From positions 6,448 through 26,589 of the forward strand of contig QXVZ01022872.1 of NCBI GenBank assembly GCA_008931825.1: 20,142 bases of DNA, in the 5' to 3' direction. The notes beneath the pieces were generated by a model, which was given only the letters and a program-made list of their open reading frames with translations, made no database searches and had not been told where the DNA came from. The stretch is from Phallusia fumigata (lineage: Eukaryota; Chordata; Ascidiacea; Phlebobranchia; Ascidiidae). Positions 1 to 9,069 of this stretch are shown here, piece by piece; within the stretch, counting starts at the first letter, position 1; each line of letters starts with the position of its first letter. Both the position numbers and the translations under genes were made by a program.

Positions 1-1474
1 TGGATTCTGGTGCTGATTGCACAGCATTTGTATCCTCCGCCTTTGAGCTCATCTCAATGGTTTTGCCATATTCACCATTGTAAAAGTAACACACACTAAG
101 ATAAGTGTAACATTTTGTCATCAAACTCCTTGTTGCATCTGATGAATCGGCAAGCGCTGTAACATCATTCATTATGCGAACAAGTTGAGGAAGAAGGTCT
201 TGTTTACCATGCAACCAGACCATATCAGCTACCTGTCTTAACTGCAAGGTAAGAAGTGCAAGGTTTTCAAATCTGTTTCGATCATTATCCTCAACTTGAA
301 CTAAGCTAAAAGTCCGAGAAAGGAGGTGGATTGCATCACGAAAACGACCAGCTTTTGTTAGGTTTGCAGCAGTTAAAATCAAGTTTTTTGTCAACATTTT
401 TAAGTTACGAATTGGTTCAGATTGCAGAAGATCCAACAACTTTCTGACATTTACAGTCACTTCTAGGTATCTTCCAACATGGATAGAGCTTTGAAGACGT
501 GTTATCATTTGTTGAATGAAACAGTCTGTGAAAAACAACACAGCTTAATTATGTTTTGCAATGTTTCAGTTGTATTTATGGCTCCATCATGGTGTTTTTA
601 GTGAACAGTGCCTATATTACATTTTATATTTTTTTTGTGTTTTTATTTACACATTTTTGGTTGTTTAATTAACAAGACACCGCTTGTGTAATTTGAATAA
701 TTGCTGGCATGAAACACACATCCAAACAGGAAAAAAACACTCCAAACTCACCAGGTGTGTAGTTGTTGCAGTTTACAGTTCTCAGCTCGATGTTTTTCAT
801 CATATGTTTTTTCACACTGTCATCAACTTCAGTGAGGCTTTTTAATGCTGCTTTTGCAACATCTAACTCTCCATGTGCCTCCCTAAGTTTGCCGATTCTT
901 TCATAAACCAAGGCAATGTGGTAGTGCAAAATAACCTGCCGGCCATTTACTGCGTTTAAACCGAGGTACTGGTTTAGAATTTCCATGCTTGTGATGTAGT
1001 AGTGCATTGCACTGTCATTCTGGCGACTAAAATAGTAGCACTGGCCAATAAAGCAAAGACATTGCGCTTCAACTAAGCCTTGCGATCTTGGAGGTGATTC
1101 TTTGACCTTCCGTACCACTCTCACGATTCCGTACATAATATCCATAGCTGTCTTTCTTACTTCAAGTTGACCCATTTTGTAAACATGCATTGCTAACTTT
1201 GCACATGTTTCCAGTTTTACAAGTTGATCTGTTGGTGCAAAACCCAAAATCATCTTCATAATTTGGCAGATCAGATCCAGAGCAGTGATAGGCATGGATT
1301 GAGAAATACAGGTTGTCACAATAGAGATGAGTTTCTTGACAGTTTGTGGGTAGTTTGCAATAGTTAGTGAGTCAAACTTCAAGGATCTGCAGAAGTTATG
1401 AGCAGCTACATCATCTCTTTTTGCAATGTGCGTCTCAAGGTCCCGAAGCTCCAGCAGACAAATTTTTAAATTTA
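1..1474 (-). CDS. TPR-like helical region (two exons)
   Basis: Exons 1474-752 and 525-1 join in phase (G plus AC giving Asp) and encode about 415 residues of amphipathic helices. Several helix pairs match the TPR pattern of small residues at fixed spacing: C-F-I-G-Q-C-Y-Y-F with a following S-A-M-H-Y-Y helix (near 1068-990), H-I-A-L-V-Y-E-R-I-G with the next helix (near 935-850), L-T-A-A-N-L-T-K-A-G-R-F-R-D-A-I (near 374-327), and Y-L-S-V-C-Y-F-Y-N-G-E-Y-G-K-T-I (near 111-64). Outer repeats are degenerate, so the family call is TPR-like rather than a named subfamily. The region runs off the left edge with no stop. TPR superhelices usually act as protein-binding scaffolds, here attached to a kinase. 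Confidence 0.75.
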
Positions 1475-4400
1475 CTAAAAAACAAGAAATTGTTGTCATT
1501 TTGGGATGGGTTTTATTACCTTATTATAGGATTGCCTGAAATGGGTTTGTGAGCATGCTTCAGCCAGTTGACCATATTTATAGTAAACAACCAAACATTT
1601 TACCATAACATACATTTTTTTAAGAAGACATATTTATGGTTATATACTGTAGTAAAAAATGTCACTAAAGCTGCTTCTTCACTGAAGCACCAAGGTCCAA
1701 GTAGCAAATAAACAATCAAACTGGCCTGTTGAGCATGTTGAGAGAAACACCATTTTAACCAGTTAAAAACAATAAAAATGTTTGTATGTTGCAATTTTTT
1801 TACCACCTTCGATTTGATTTTCCCAAATTTGGTTTTCATCATGATCATCTGTAGCAACTCCAGGGCTTTCTTCAACTGATACAATGCTGTCACCACCATC
1901 TGTGATTTGTCGGTCTGTTAAAAACACAAACATTGTTACACTGACAGCTCAGCAGGTTAAGAAAAGCTTGAGATTAAAAATTAAAAAAAGTGTCTTGCAA
2001 CTTGTTTAAAATGGTAGGTTTGTTTTAAGGGTTCCAAATGTAAAAACGGAAAGTTAATTCCAATGATGTCACTATTACAAAGTTGTATACACCACTTTTA
2101 GACATCAAAAAACAAACATAGTAGCAAACCTATGATGGTAAGTGTCAAACAGCTTATAATCTCATGAAGTGAGACATCATTTTCTCACCATCAATTCCTT
2201 TTCTTGCCTGAAGTGGCAAATCATTTGCTTCAATGGCAATAGGAACAGGCGATTCTGATTGAGGTTCACTATGTCTTTCACTTTGGGAATGTGCAGCAAC
2301 GTTGGTCTCGTTGATCAACGTTGGTCCCTTTTCTGTACTGCCAAAGCCTAATTCCTTAGGTTTTCTTAATAGAGATGGATCATATTCTTCTTTTGGAGAT
2401 GTATTGCTAAAATCAGGCTGCATTAATGGCCTTTGATGCAGAATTTTCTCATGACCATCAGATGTACTTGTAAGGACTGGGGTTTGTTTTAAACCTTTGG
2501 TTTGTGTTGGTTGTTGTGAAGCCTGCCTCCTAACCAAGGGGTTTGCCCGGGTTTGTCCAGCTGTAAATGAATGACGTTGTTGCCTTACTTTAGATTGTAT
2601 TGGTACACTCTGGGGGATTGTGTTGGAGTCATGCTGAAGTTTGATTGAAGTAATACAAACAGCAGAGGGTGTTTTGATGTCAGAGTTGTGTGAAGTTTCA
2701 ATGCCAGATGTTGTGACTCTTGGCAGTAGCTCTTTCAGCCTGGTCGCTCCGGTTTCCGTTTGAAAAACTTGCTTTGGCGTCATTTCATCGCTGTTACTTC
2801 GTTTTAGGTTTTGTATGGAACTTATGCCAGAAATTGTGTAAGTTTCAAGTACCTTTGGTCTTGTTTCTTCAGATGCGGATGTAAATAAGGGACTGACATT
2901 TATAACTTTTGGCTGTGTTTCTGCACTACTCAGTTCCACAGTTTGAGGCAGATTAGACACTGAAGAATCATCTTCTAGTAAAAATTGATTTGTGGAGAGA
3001 ACTTGCTTTGGAACAGTTTCCCCTTCAGGGTCTCCGCTTTGTACAAAGTTGTCTGTATAGAGCAACTTCTTTGGCTTTGTGTCATTAGAAACAGTTGAAA
3101 CTTCTGTGTTTTGCACACTTGTTTTGATATCCACATGGGTGCTTACAAGAGACGGATGTTCTGTGTGAAACAATTGCTTTGGGGTGGTTGTGCTTGATTG
3201 CATTGATGTTTCACTGGGATTAATTGAATCCTCAGTATTTTTCAAGTGCCTTTGAGCATTGGCATTCACAAGATCTCTGCTGCTCTGAGTGGGGGGATGC
3301 AACTGATTGCTTTGATGGCTTCCTATTTCAAACAAATATTTAGGATTAGTCTCATCAGTTGGTGTTCCAACAGATTCTTCTGGTGTGTTTAAAGGGAGTT
3401 TGGGGTTTGTCTCGCTCTGTTCAACATCTTCAGGGGAACTTTCACACAAATCTGTAAGTGGTTACATTTTTTGAATGCCATGATATAAAAACACTTGCAA
3501 CCTGAAAAATCCACTAAAGAACTAAATATAAGTAGGTCTCATGTCTAGTTTAAGGGTTGATGGTTACACTTTAATGTGTCCCAAATTTTAAAATTTACTG
3601 GCAGACTCTTGGTAACTGCAGTTTTTTATTTGAATTTTTTAAAATTTTCCTTTTTTTGGAAACTTATTTTGCAAACAATGTAGTTACCGAAAAATTTGAA
3701 AATTATGCTACAACGTGTTTCAGGTTTCGGAACCCAGATTTAAGTTTGCGGACCCTTAAACCAGATGACCCAATGTAGTCAGGTTTTTATTATGTTTAGG
3801 TATTTATGAAGGCGAGGGGGGAAATAAAAAGTTAACTACACTACCCAAACTTGGCAGTTGCTTTTAGACAAATATGGGTTAACAGGCTTGTATATATACC
3901 ATTTGCAGGAGTCTGTTCCATTTCTGCCATGTTTTCAGTTAAGTCTCTTGGCTGGGTGTTGAAAATTGATGACTCTGCAACTTAAAACACGAAAATATGA
4001 ATGAACTTCAATACTTACCTCATGCCACAAGTCTGTTCCAGGAATTCAGGGACTAACCACTTGAACTACTTTAGTACAAATTTTGAGAAAGTGGTATTGG
4101 CAACACTGACTACAGCAAGTCTGCAACAAAACTCACCGGGCGCAGGGGGGTCATCTGGGACAGGTGGCCTTCTTTCTTCTATTGCCGGTTGGTTAGGAAC
4201 TACTTCACTTAAGCCTGGGTGTAAAATCATGTGTTAGCTCACCGAAAGCTTTCAGTAAACATTTAAAAAATAATGATTTGAGACATTTATTCCCAGTAGC
4301 AAGTTACGTAACTTCTTAGACATGGAAAATTTCATCAGCAATAGAGTCAAGTTATCATGGTTGAAAGACAATTTATTGCAACTGTTGTGTATAAATATAT

Positions 4401-6731
4401 AATGCAAGTGTGACTACTAACCATTCCGGAATGTTCGGTTTACAACCGAGTACTCAGTTAGACGAACTGTGCGCTCATTGTCCCAGGAAATTGGGGGCAA
4501 TTCCATCTCTTCCAAAGTTGCATTCACGCTTCTCTGAATATCTGCAGGGTTAACTTTTAGAAGATGTGTCTGAAGGCTGTCACGGACCAATAACATATCA
4601 GGTCGCAAATCTGCGAGATGCTGCCAACATTCTTTCATTTTCTGTTCAATCAACTCAACAATAACACGATCATCATGGTCACACTTCTCTTTTAGATCAT
4701 CAATCTTCCAAGTTTCTGGTCGGTCCCCGCGACATACTGCTGCAAGGAATGATTCTGGATCAGATTCAAAAAGCATCGCACGTGTCAATAGCATGTGCAA
4801 AATCAAAGAGAAGCTGTAGGTATCCTCTTCCTTCATAACACGTGCCGCTCCATGTTGAAGCCTTTCTGGTGCGGCATAAACTAGCGTAAACTCCATTCTT
4901 TGTTTTGAATGGGTGCTAGTAGTTGAACCTGTATAGCTGCTAAACCTTGCACTTCCAAAGTCACCAATTTTGCAATGTAGGTCATCGGTGAGAAGAACGT
5001 TTTCTGGTTTCATGTCACCGTGGGTCATTCTCTTTTCCTCCGTTAGGTTGTGAATGAAAGACAACCCTTTAGCAAGCTCCGCAGCCATCCTGAGACATAA
5101 CTTTGGCGAGATTTCTACGTCGTCGAGAAGTAGATCTCGGAGATTCCCACCTCGCATGTATTCTGTGACAAGTGCCATTGCCTCTGACCATTTGCTCCAT
5201 CCAAACATTCGCAGAATGTTGTCATGATTTGCTTTTTGAAGGACCTCAAATTCTTGTTTGATTCTGCGTGCAGTATGTAAGTGAAAGTTTTTCGATTTTA
5301 GATACATTTATAAAATTATTTCTGTTGATTTTTTGTGTTTAACAAAATGCATTAAGATTGCATCTTCAAAGTTCAAGCTATAAGCAATCCTATTTAGTTT
5401 ATTTAAAATGTTTTAGGTCACATAAACATTAGGAATTTATAAATTTCTCTGTTAATTCATGTTTTCGATTAACCAAAGGTATTTGAATTTCTAAAAACAG
5501 GAAGCACAAACTGTACTTGGACATTTAGGCTATTTTAACCATGAATTGACAACAAACAACCAATTTGCTTCTGTTAACCTACTTTTTTTCAAGCCTTCTC
5601 TTCTCTCGGTGACCCCCAGAAATTGGAAAACATTTCAGGGCCACATTGCCAAGTTTCCGGTGACGGCCGAGTCGTACAACTCCAAACGACCCTGAGCCCA
5701 GCTCCCCTGTGTCATTGTCAACAATGCATTCAATTTCATCCGCTTCGTACCTCTTGAAATCAATTGCTTCTGCCTAAGAATGAAAACAAGTAGCAGTGTT
5801 TGGAAAACTTGAGTCACTAACTTTACTCATGTCACTATTTTTCAAAGAATTGACTTGACTCGAGTCCCAAGTTTAAAAAGACTTAACTTGACATGATGCA
5901 AACTTGTCACACCAGAGACTTGACTCGACTGACCTGAGACTCGAAGACAATTTGTGATGGAATAGATAGTCTGTCCCACATACTATGTAGCATCCAATGT
6001 GCAATGCCTACAATTTTTTCTCTCTACTTTTTTATTAAACCACAACGATGTGGTCACAATTAATGAACTGTTTATTGTTTAAAATTGTGTGCTCTTGTTG
6101 GGATGGTGTTGTTTGCATGATTTTGAATGAGTGGAAGTGTCAAGGCGAAGTAAGCTTCAAGCATTTACTTGGTCATACATTTTTCTCATAGGGGAGTTAT
6201 GGCACATATTTGGGAGTATGGCACACAATCCATGTTTAAATATATTGATATGCCTCTTTGGCCTGTGGTGCACAGAACTGAGATTTTTCCTCTCTTTGAC
6301 CTCGAAAATAAGTGTGCAAACAAAAATCTTCCATCTCTGCACTAAGCAAGATTCGAAACACTAGCGACTTGACTTGAGACCCCAACCACTAATGGCTCGA
6401 CTTGCGACTCAAACCACCTGCGACTCGAACCCCTAGTGACTTGATTAGAGCCTTGACTTATATGACTTGTTACCCAACACTACTAAGTATTTTTGTCATG
6501 GCCATGAAACAAAAATAGGTATTGCTTTATTCAAATTTGTACTATTTTTTACTGATACAGAAAAAAATAGTATGCAGTTATGGCAATGAAAACATTTTTG
6601 TTGTACTAATGTTTGAATAATTTTGTATGCATTTAGAACTGATAAACAATAAATTGTAGCAAACTTACCATTCGGCTTGTTAATTACAATGCAATGCTTG
6701 CATTACAACATTTAAAAAAAATTTAAGCATG
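1..6731 (-). CDS. Protein kinase with ETxPK-repeat linker and TPR-like C-terminal region (3' end outside window)
   Basis: Exons in coding order: 6731-6669 (5'UTR plus ATG), 5773-5583, 5263-4422, 4214-4137, 3974-3900, 3451-2189, 1914-1804 (or 1807), 1474-752, and 525-1, which is still open at the edge. All have GT-AG borders and every junction keeps one frame, giving at least 1,270 residues. Order of parts: kinase domain (about residues 20-310), Ser/Thr/Pro-rich linker (about 345-855), TPR-like helices (about 855-1270). No signal peptide or membrane segment is seen, so it is probably cytoplasmic. The kinase is complete and looks catalytically competent. Its TKL/RIPK/IRAK-like flavour (HGD instead of HRD) is an impression, not a classification. 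The TPR part would be expected to bind partner proteins. Function and substrate are unknown. The in-frame stop at 2154 lies beyond a good splice donor at 2188-2187 and is read as intronic, because the downstream exons continue in phase. Confidence 0.82.
1475..1803 (-). other. Intron of the kinase gene
   Basis: AT-rich sequence between the exon ending at 1804 (or 1807) and the exon starting at 1474. The donor is GTGGTAAA or the nested GTAAAA, both in phase. The acceptor follows a T-rich tract. Open frames here are chance frames with no recognisable content. Confidence 0.7.
2189..3451 (-). CDS. Low-complexity linker exon with eight ETxPK motifs
   Basis: One 1,263-nt exon, far longer than its neighbours (75-111 nt in the linker), encodes about 420 residues rich in Ser, Thr, Pro, Gln and Asn with no predicted fold. 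A short motif of acidic residue, Thr, any residue, Pro, Lys, then hydrophobic residues at +2/+3 and often Thr at +5 recurs eight times: SETNPK, DETNPK, TTTPK, NDTKPK, GETVPK, AETQPK, EETRPK and DEMTPK. They fall between about 3413 and 2772, 18-54 residues apart. The rest has scattered S/T-P sites. The pattern looks like an array of linear binding or phosphorylation motifs between the kinase and the TPR region. That role is inference. Confidence 0.8.
3452..3899 (-). other. Intron of the kinase gene
   Basis: Phase-1 intron between the 75-nt exon 3974-3900 and the long repeat exon. It is AT-rich with poly-T/poly-A runs near 3625-3660. No gene or repeat is recognised in it. Confidence 0.7.
4422..5773 (-). 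CDS. Protein kinase catalytic domain (two exons)
   Basis: Exon 5773-5583 carries the glycine loop G27-S-G29-S-F-G32 and the VALK lysine K48. It ends in phase 2 and joins 5263-4422 in phase, restoring Lys65. The second exon carries an alpha-C glutamate (E69 or E71), hinge residues T-E-Y-M, the catalytic loop H146-G-D148-M-K150-P-E-N153, DFG at D166, and the A-P-E triplet at 196-198. Subdomains continue to about residue 310, including a conserved-looking R-P-D-M segment in the C-lobe. Every catalytic residue expected of an active kinase is there. The residue before the catalytic Asp is Gly, so it is a non-RD kinase, a class in which activation-loop phosphorylation often matters less. The activation segment (about 169-192) is Ser/Thr-rich. 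The substrate cannot be read from the sequence. Confidence 0.92.
5264..5582 (-). other. Intron inside the kinase domain
   Basis: Phase-2 intron between the VALK exon and the alpha-C helix exon. The donor GTAGGT is at 5582. The acceptor CAG ends at 5264. The open frame continuing 5' of the acceptor to 5307 is intronic. Confidence 0.75.
5794..6482. mobile_element. hAT-like MITE with GACTTGACTCGA-type subterminal repeats, in first intron of the kinase gene
   Basis: The left end reads CAGTGTTTGGAAAAC and the right end, reversed, TAGTGTTGGGTAAC: a short imperfect terminal inverted repeat of the CAGTGTTGGG type common in hAT-like elements. Both ends carry clusters of degenerate GACTTGACTCGAG units (5855-5950 and 6364-6465). 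The middle is AT-rich and has no transposase. Flanks ACAAGTAG and CTAAGTAT share only AAGTA, so the 8-bp target duplication is eroded or the borders are slightly off. Removing the element leaves an intron of ~206 bp, ordinary for this locus. Confidence 0.62.
6669..6731 (-). promoter_or_regulatory. First exon of the kinase gene, with ATG as its last three bases
   Basis: On the minus strand a strong donor (ATG followed by GTAAGT) sits at 6671-6667. The preceding ATG has an in-frame TAA four codons upstream. Joined in phase 0 to the exon at 5773, it gives Met-Ala-Glu-Ala and the kinase frame, with G at +4. A pyrimidine-rich stretch followed by CAG ends at 6732, so the exon could begin at 6731 by cis- or spliced-leader trans-splicing. 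An upstream ATG at 6730 opens a 16-codon reading frame that ends at TAA inside this exon. The start choice rests on phase and on the upstream stop, without homology support. Confidence 0.62.
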
Positions 6732-7791
6732 CTGCCAAGAAAGACAACATTTTATTATTTCAAAACAACTTATTATCTTTAAATAGACTACCGTGCTTTT
6801 CGACTATCAATAGTTATAGACATAAAGGTACAGTTATAGCTTCTTCTATTCTAATCTTAATTACTTAATTTTAATTCCACTGAAGATTGTCTTGTTGTGT
6901 GTCACAAGCTATGGCCATACGTTACACTGTGTTACGTGTTGTACACAAAAATTTTGTTAAATCTTTGTCAAGCATACTTTAGAGTCAAATAGCAACTTAT
7001 TTATAAAACACAAAGTGATTTAGAAAAAAGCACGAAACCCACGACATACATTTTAAACAACGTTCGTGGGAATTGCATACATGTGGGTACAGTTGTGAGT
7101 CGTACAGAGTTACTAATTTACTTCTGCATGATAGCAATGCCGCATACAGGAACCAACAACCAAACAGCCTGGTTAAAAATTAACATGTTAGGTTTAAAAA
7201 TAAGGCCCCAGACCACCTTATTTTCCTCACAACAGCTCACAAAAAGGACTTGATTTACGGGTTCTGTGGATTTAAAATTACGGTACTTTAAAAAATATGC
7301 ACGAAAACGTTTCCCAGGGGGAACTCCCCAAATGAAATCCCCACTCTCAAAATCTCTGCTCTCACCTAGCGAGTAAAATGAAAATGAAAAACTGCCACGC
7401 GAGGGCAGTATAAAATCACACATGAATAAGCCGTCTGAATGAACTGGAGTCAGGTCAGGACATTGTGGAAAAGCTTTTGGTGTAACTCGTGGTTGAGGTC
7501 CTGTCTTGCCGACGTCAACGAGAGTAGAGCAATGCTTTGCGGGACCGCTAAATTAGCAAGGTGGCAACATTGTTTGTAAATTTAGGGTTGAATTTTGTGT
7601 TTGCAATTTTTGTAAGATAAAGTGTCAGTAATACAAAAATATCAGCAGACAACAGTTGTGTACACGTTCAATTTATTTTTTTCATTTTAACATAAATAAC
7701 TGATCCGAAGTTTTGATAACATGTTGTAAACTTGTGTTATACGTATGTCAATGTGTTTAAGGCAGGTAATGCAATTTGAACCTAATAAAAT
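6732..7791. promoter_or_regulatory. Shared upstream region between divergent genes
   Basis: About 1.06 kb separates the kinase gene's first exon (minus) from the intronless gene (plus), so it should contain both promoters. A plus-strand TATAAAA lies at 7409-7415, directly after a 17-bp interrupted palindrome (CTGCC...GGCAG, 7392-7408). The region around 7300-7540 is less AT-rich than its surroundings. Open frames here, such as the minus frame 7423-7118, show no protein-like features. Transcription start sites cannot be placed from sequence alone. Confidence 0.45.
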
Positions 7792-8484
7792 ATGAGTGGT
7801 GGTACCAAGCGGCGAAATTCGGAAGTTGCTGTCAAAAGGTCGGCCAAACAACGCCGAGGACTGTACATTAATCTTGAAGATGTTGTTGATGCATTTTCTG
7901 TGTACACAAACACTTTGGGTTGGGTTTTACACAAGTACGAGGGATGGATCTGCTTTGCTATTCACAGCAGTGAGTTTGAAGATCCAGATATTAAAGTAAT
8001 TGTTAAGACAAACCTGGAATATAAAGTGATCATTGCCGGCCTTTTACTTGATACAAGATTGCCTTCACTTGCAAAGAATGAACTAAAAACTGTTCTTGCA
8101 TTTGCTGAGAAATCATTAAACAACATTTGCTGTGGCTTAAGCAAGGTTTTTGACACAACCAAGTTTAGTGTCATTCATAGACGCTATTCTTATGATGTGT
8201 TTGAAGTTCCAGCCGAAAAGCCTCGCTACCAAACTGTTTATCGTTCCCCGCACTGTGCAGGGCAATCAACAAATGGTCCATGTTTGTTTTGTAAAAGACT
8301 GAATGAAGTTTCTGAGCCATCTTCGCCACAGCACGACTGTTCCAAAGGAAAAAACGATTTGCCAACCACAACTGATTTAAAAAAATTGATACAAGCCAAT
8401 CCTTTGGAAGAGAATGAACAGTTTTTAAATAATGGCCTGAAAATTCTAAAAGATAATAATTTTAAAGTAATAAATCCATTTTAG
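7792..8484 (+). CDS. Intronless 230-residue protein of unknown family
   Basis: The start is well defined: an in-frame TAA lies at 7786-7788, two codons before the ATG. Residues 1-22 are very basic (K-R-R and K-Q-R-R-G runs), resembling a nuclear localisation signal. Residues about 25-155 look like a globular alpha/beta domain with hydrophobic strands (V-I-I-A-G-L-L-L-D) and W residues in G-W-V-L and G-W-I-C. Residues about 154-184 hold a His/Cys cluster (H-C-x8-C-x2-C, then H-D-C) that could bind zinc. The tail is polar and ends shortly before a transposon. I do not recognise the family. It is the only intronless gene in an intron-rich window, so it may be a retrocopy, a divergent single-exon gene, or the upstream member of a two-gene transcription unit. 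Coding is supported by the long frame, codon use and the clear start. Confidence 0.72.
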   Translation: MSGGTKRRNSEVAVKRSAKQRRGLYINLEDVVDAFSVYTNTLGWVLHKYEGWICFAIHSSEFEDPDIKVIVKTNLEYKVIIAGLLLDTRLPSLAKNELKTVLAFAEKSLNNICCGLSKVFDTTKFSVIHRRYSYDVFEVPAEKPRYQTVYRSPHCAGQSTNGPCLFCKRLNEVSEPSSPQHDCSKGKNDLPTTTDLKKLIQANPLEENEQFLNNGLKILKDNNFKVINPF

Positions 8485-8496
8485 ATCAATGCAAAT

Positions 8497-8761
8497 CAGG
8501 GCTTCCCAAACTTTTTTGGCTGCGACCTCTTTCGATTTATCAATTTTTTCTGCCACAGAAAAAGTAGAAGGCAAAATCAAATATTTATTTATTTTGGGCA
8601 GCTTTCACATGACAAATGTTTTAAAATTCATACATTAAACAAGGCAAATGCACAAATAGACAGCGATTACGACATTTTGTGGGAAATTGTTGTCCTTGCA
8701 ACCCACAAAAGTCGTTGTGTGACCCCCTGAAGGGTTGCGACCCCTAGTTTGAGAAGCTCTG
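8497..8761. mobile_element. hAT-like MITE, 265 bp, with 8-bp target duplication
   Basis: Terminal inverted repeats CAGGGCTTCCCAAACT and, from the right end, CAGAGCTTCTCAAACT match at 14 of 16 positions. Flanking 8-mers ATGCAAAT (8489-8496) and ATGTAAAT (8762-8769) form a target duplication with one mismatch. Subterminal GCGACC / GGGTTGCGACCCC blocks are typical of small hAT derivatives. No coding capacity. It begins 12 bases after the stop codon of the intronless gene and carries an ATTAAA at 8634-8639, so it may supply that gene's 3' end. Confidence 0.85.
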
Positions 8762-8879
8762 ATGTAAATCATATTTAATGTGTGTAAAAGAAAACATTTT
8801 TTGTAGTTCCAGTAGCAATGACAATCAAAAATGAATACAATACTTTTTGCAATGCAATTGTATCTTTAATTAATTTTCC

Positions 8880-8881
8880 AG
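8880..8881 (+). promoter_or_regulatory. Candidate (trans-)splice acceptor before the dioxygenase start
   Basis: A T-rich tract ending TTTTCCAG sits 44 bases before the ATG; the second copy is at 9945-9946. If this is a spliced-leader acceptor it would place the first in-frame ATG of the mRNA at 8926/9991, excluding the upstream ATG (8818/9883). A second AG follows at 8890. Inference only. Confidence 0.35.
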
Positions 8882-8925
8882 TATTTCATAGGTTTGTTGG
8901 CTGTCTTATTATAAGGTTTAAAATT

Positions 8926-9069
8926 ATGGCATCCCTCACCAAACGGAAAAATGCAAGTCCCAGTAAAACAAGTGGAAACAACAACAACAACAAAAATCCA
9001 ACGCCAACTGTTGTACCAAAGAAAAAACAAAAGCAGAAGAAACTTCATGGACTTGCAGCTCAGGAATCG
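8926..9069 (+). other. Duplicate of the dioxygenase first exon (upstream copy)
   Basis: Identical to 9991-10134, including the start codon, the (AAC)n-encoded Asn run and the GTAAAC donor. If the duplication is an assembly overlap this is the same exon seen twice. If the duplication is real it would be a second possible first exon. Confidence 0.7.

Noticed and set aside
2154-2188. TAA at 2154 as the end of the kinase protein
   Set aside because: A GTGAGA donor precedes it and the next three exons all continue in the same phase into TPR-like sequence.
4001-4237. Plus-strand frame opposite the kinase gene
   Set aside because: It is the antisense of exon 4214-4137 and flanking intron. The minus-strand exon fits in phase with both neighbours.
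6131-6364. Open frames on both strands inside the 5794-6482 element
   Set aside because: They lie in the AT-rich core of a MITE and do not resemble transposase.
7118-7423. 101-codon minus-strand frame in the divergent upstream region
   Set aside because: No recognisable domain, biased composition and no splice or start context. Probably chance or 5'UTR sequence.
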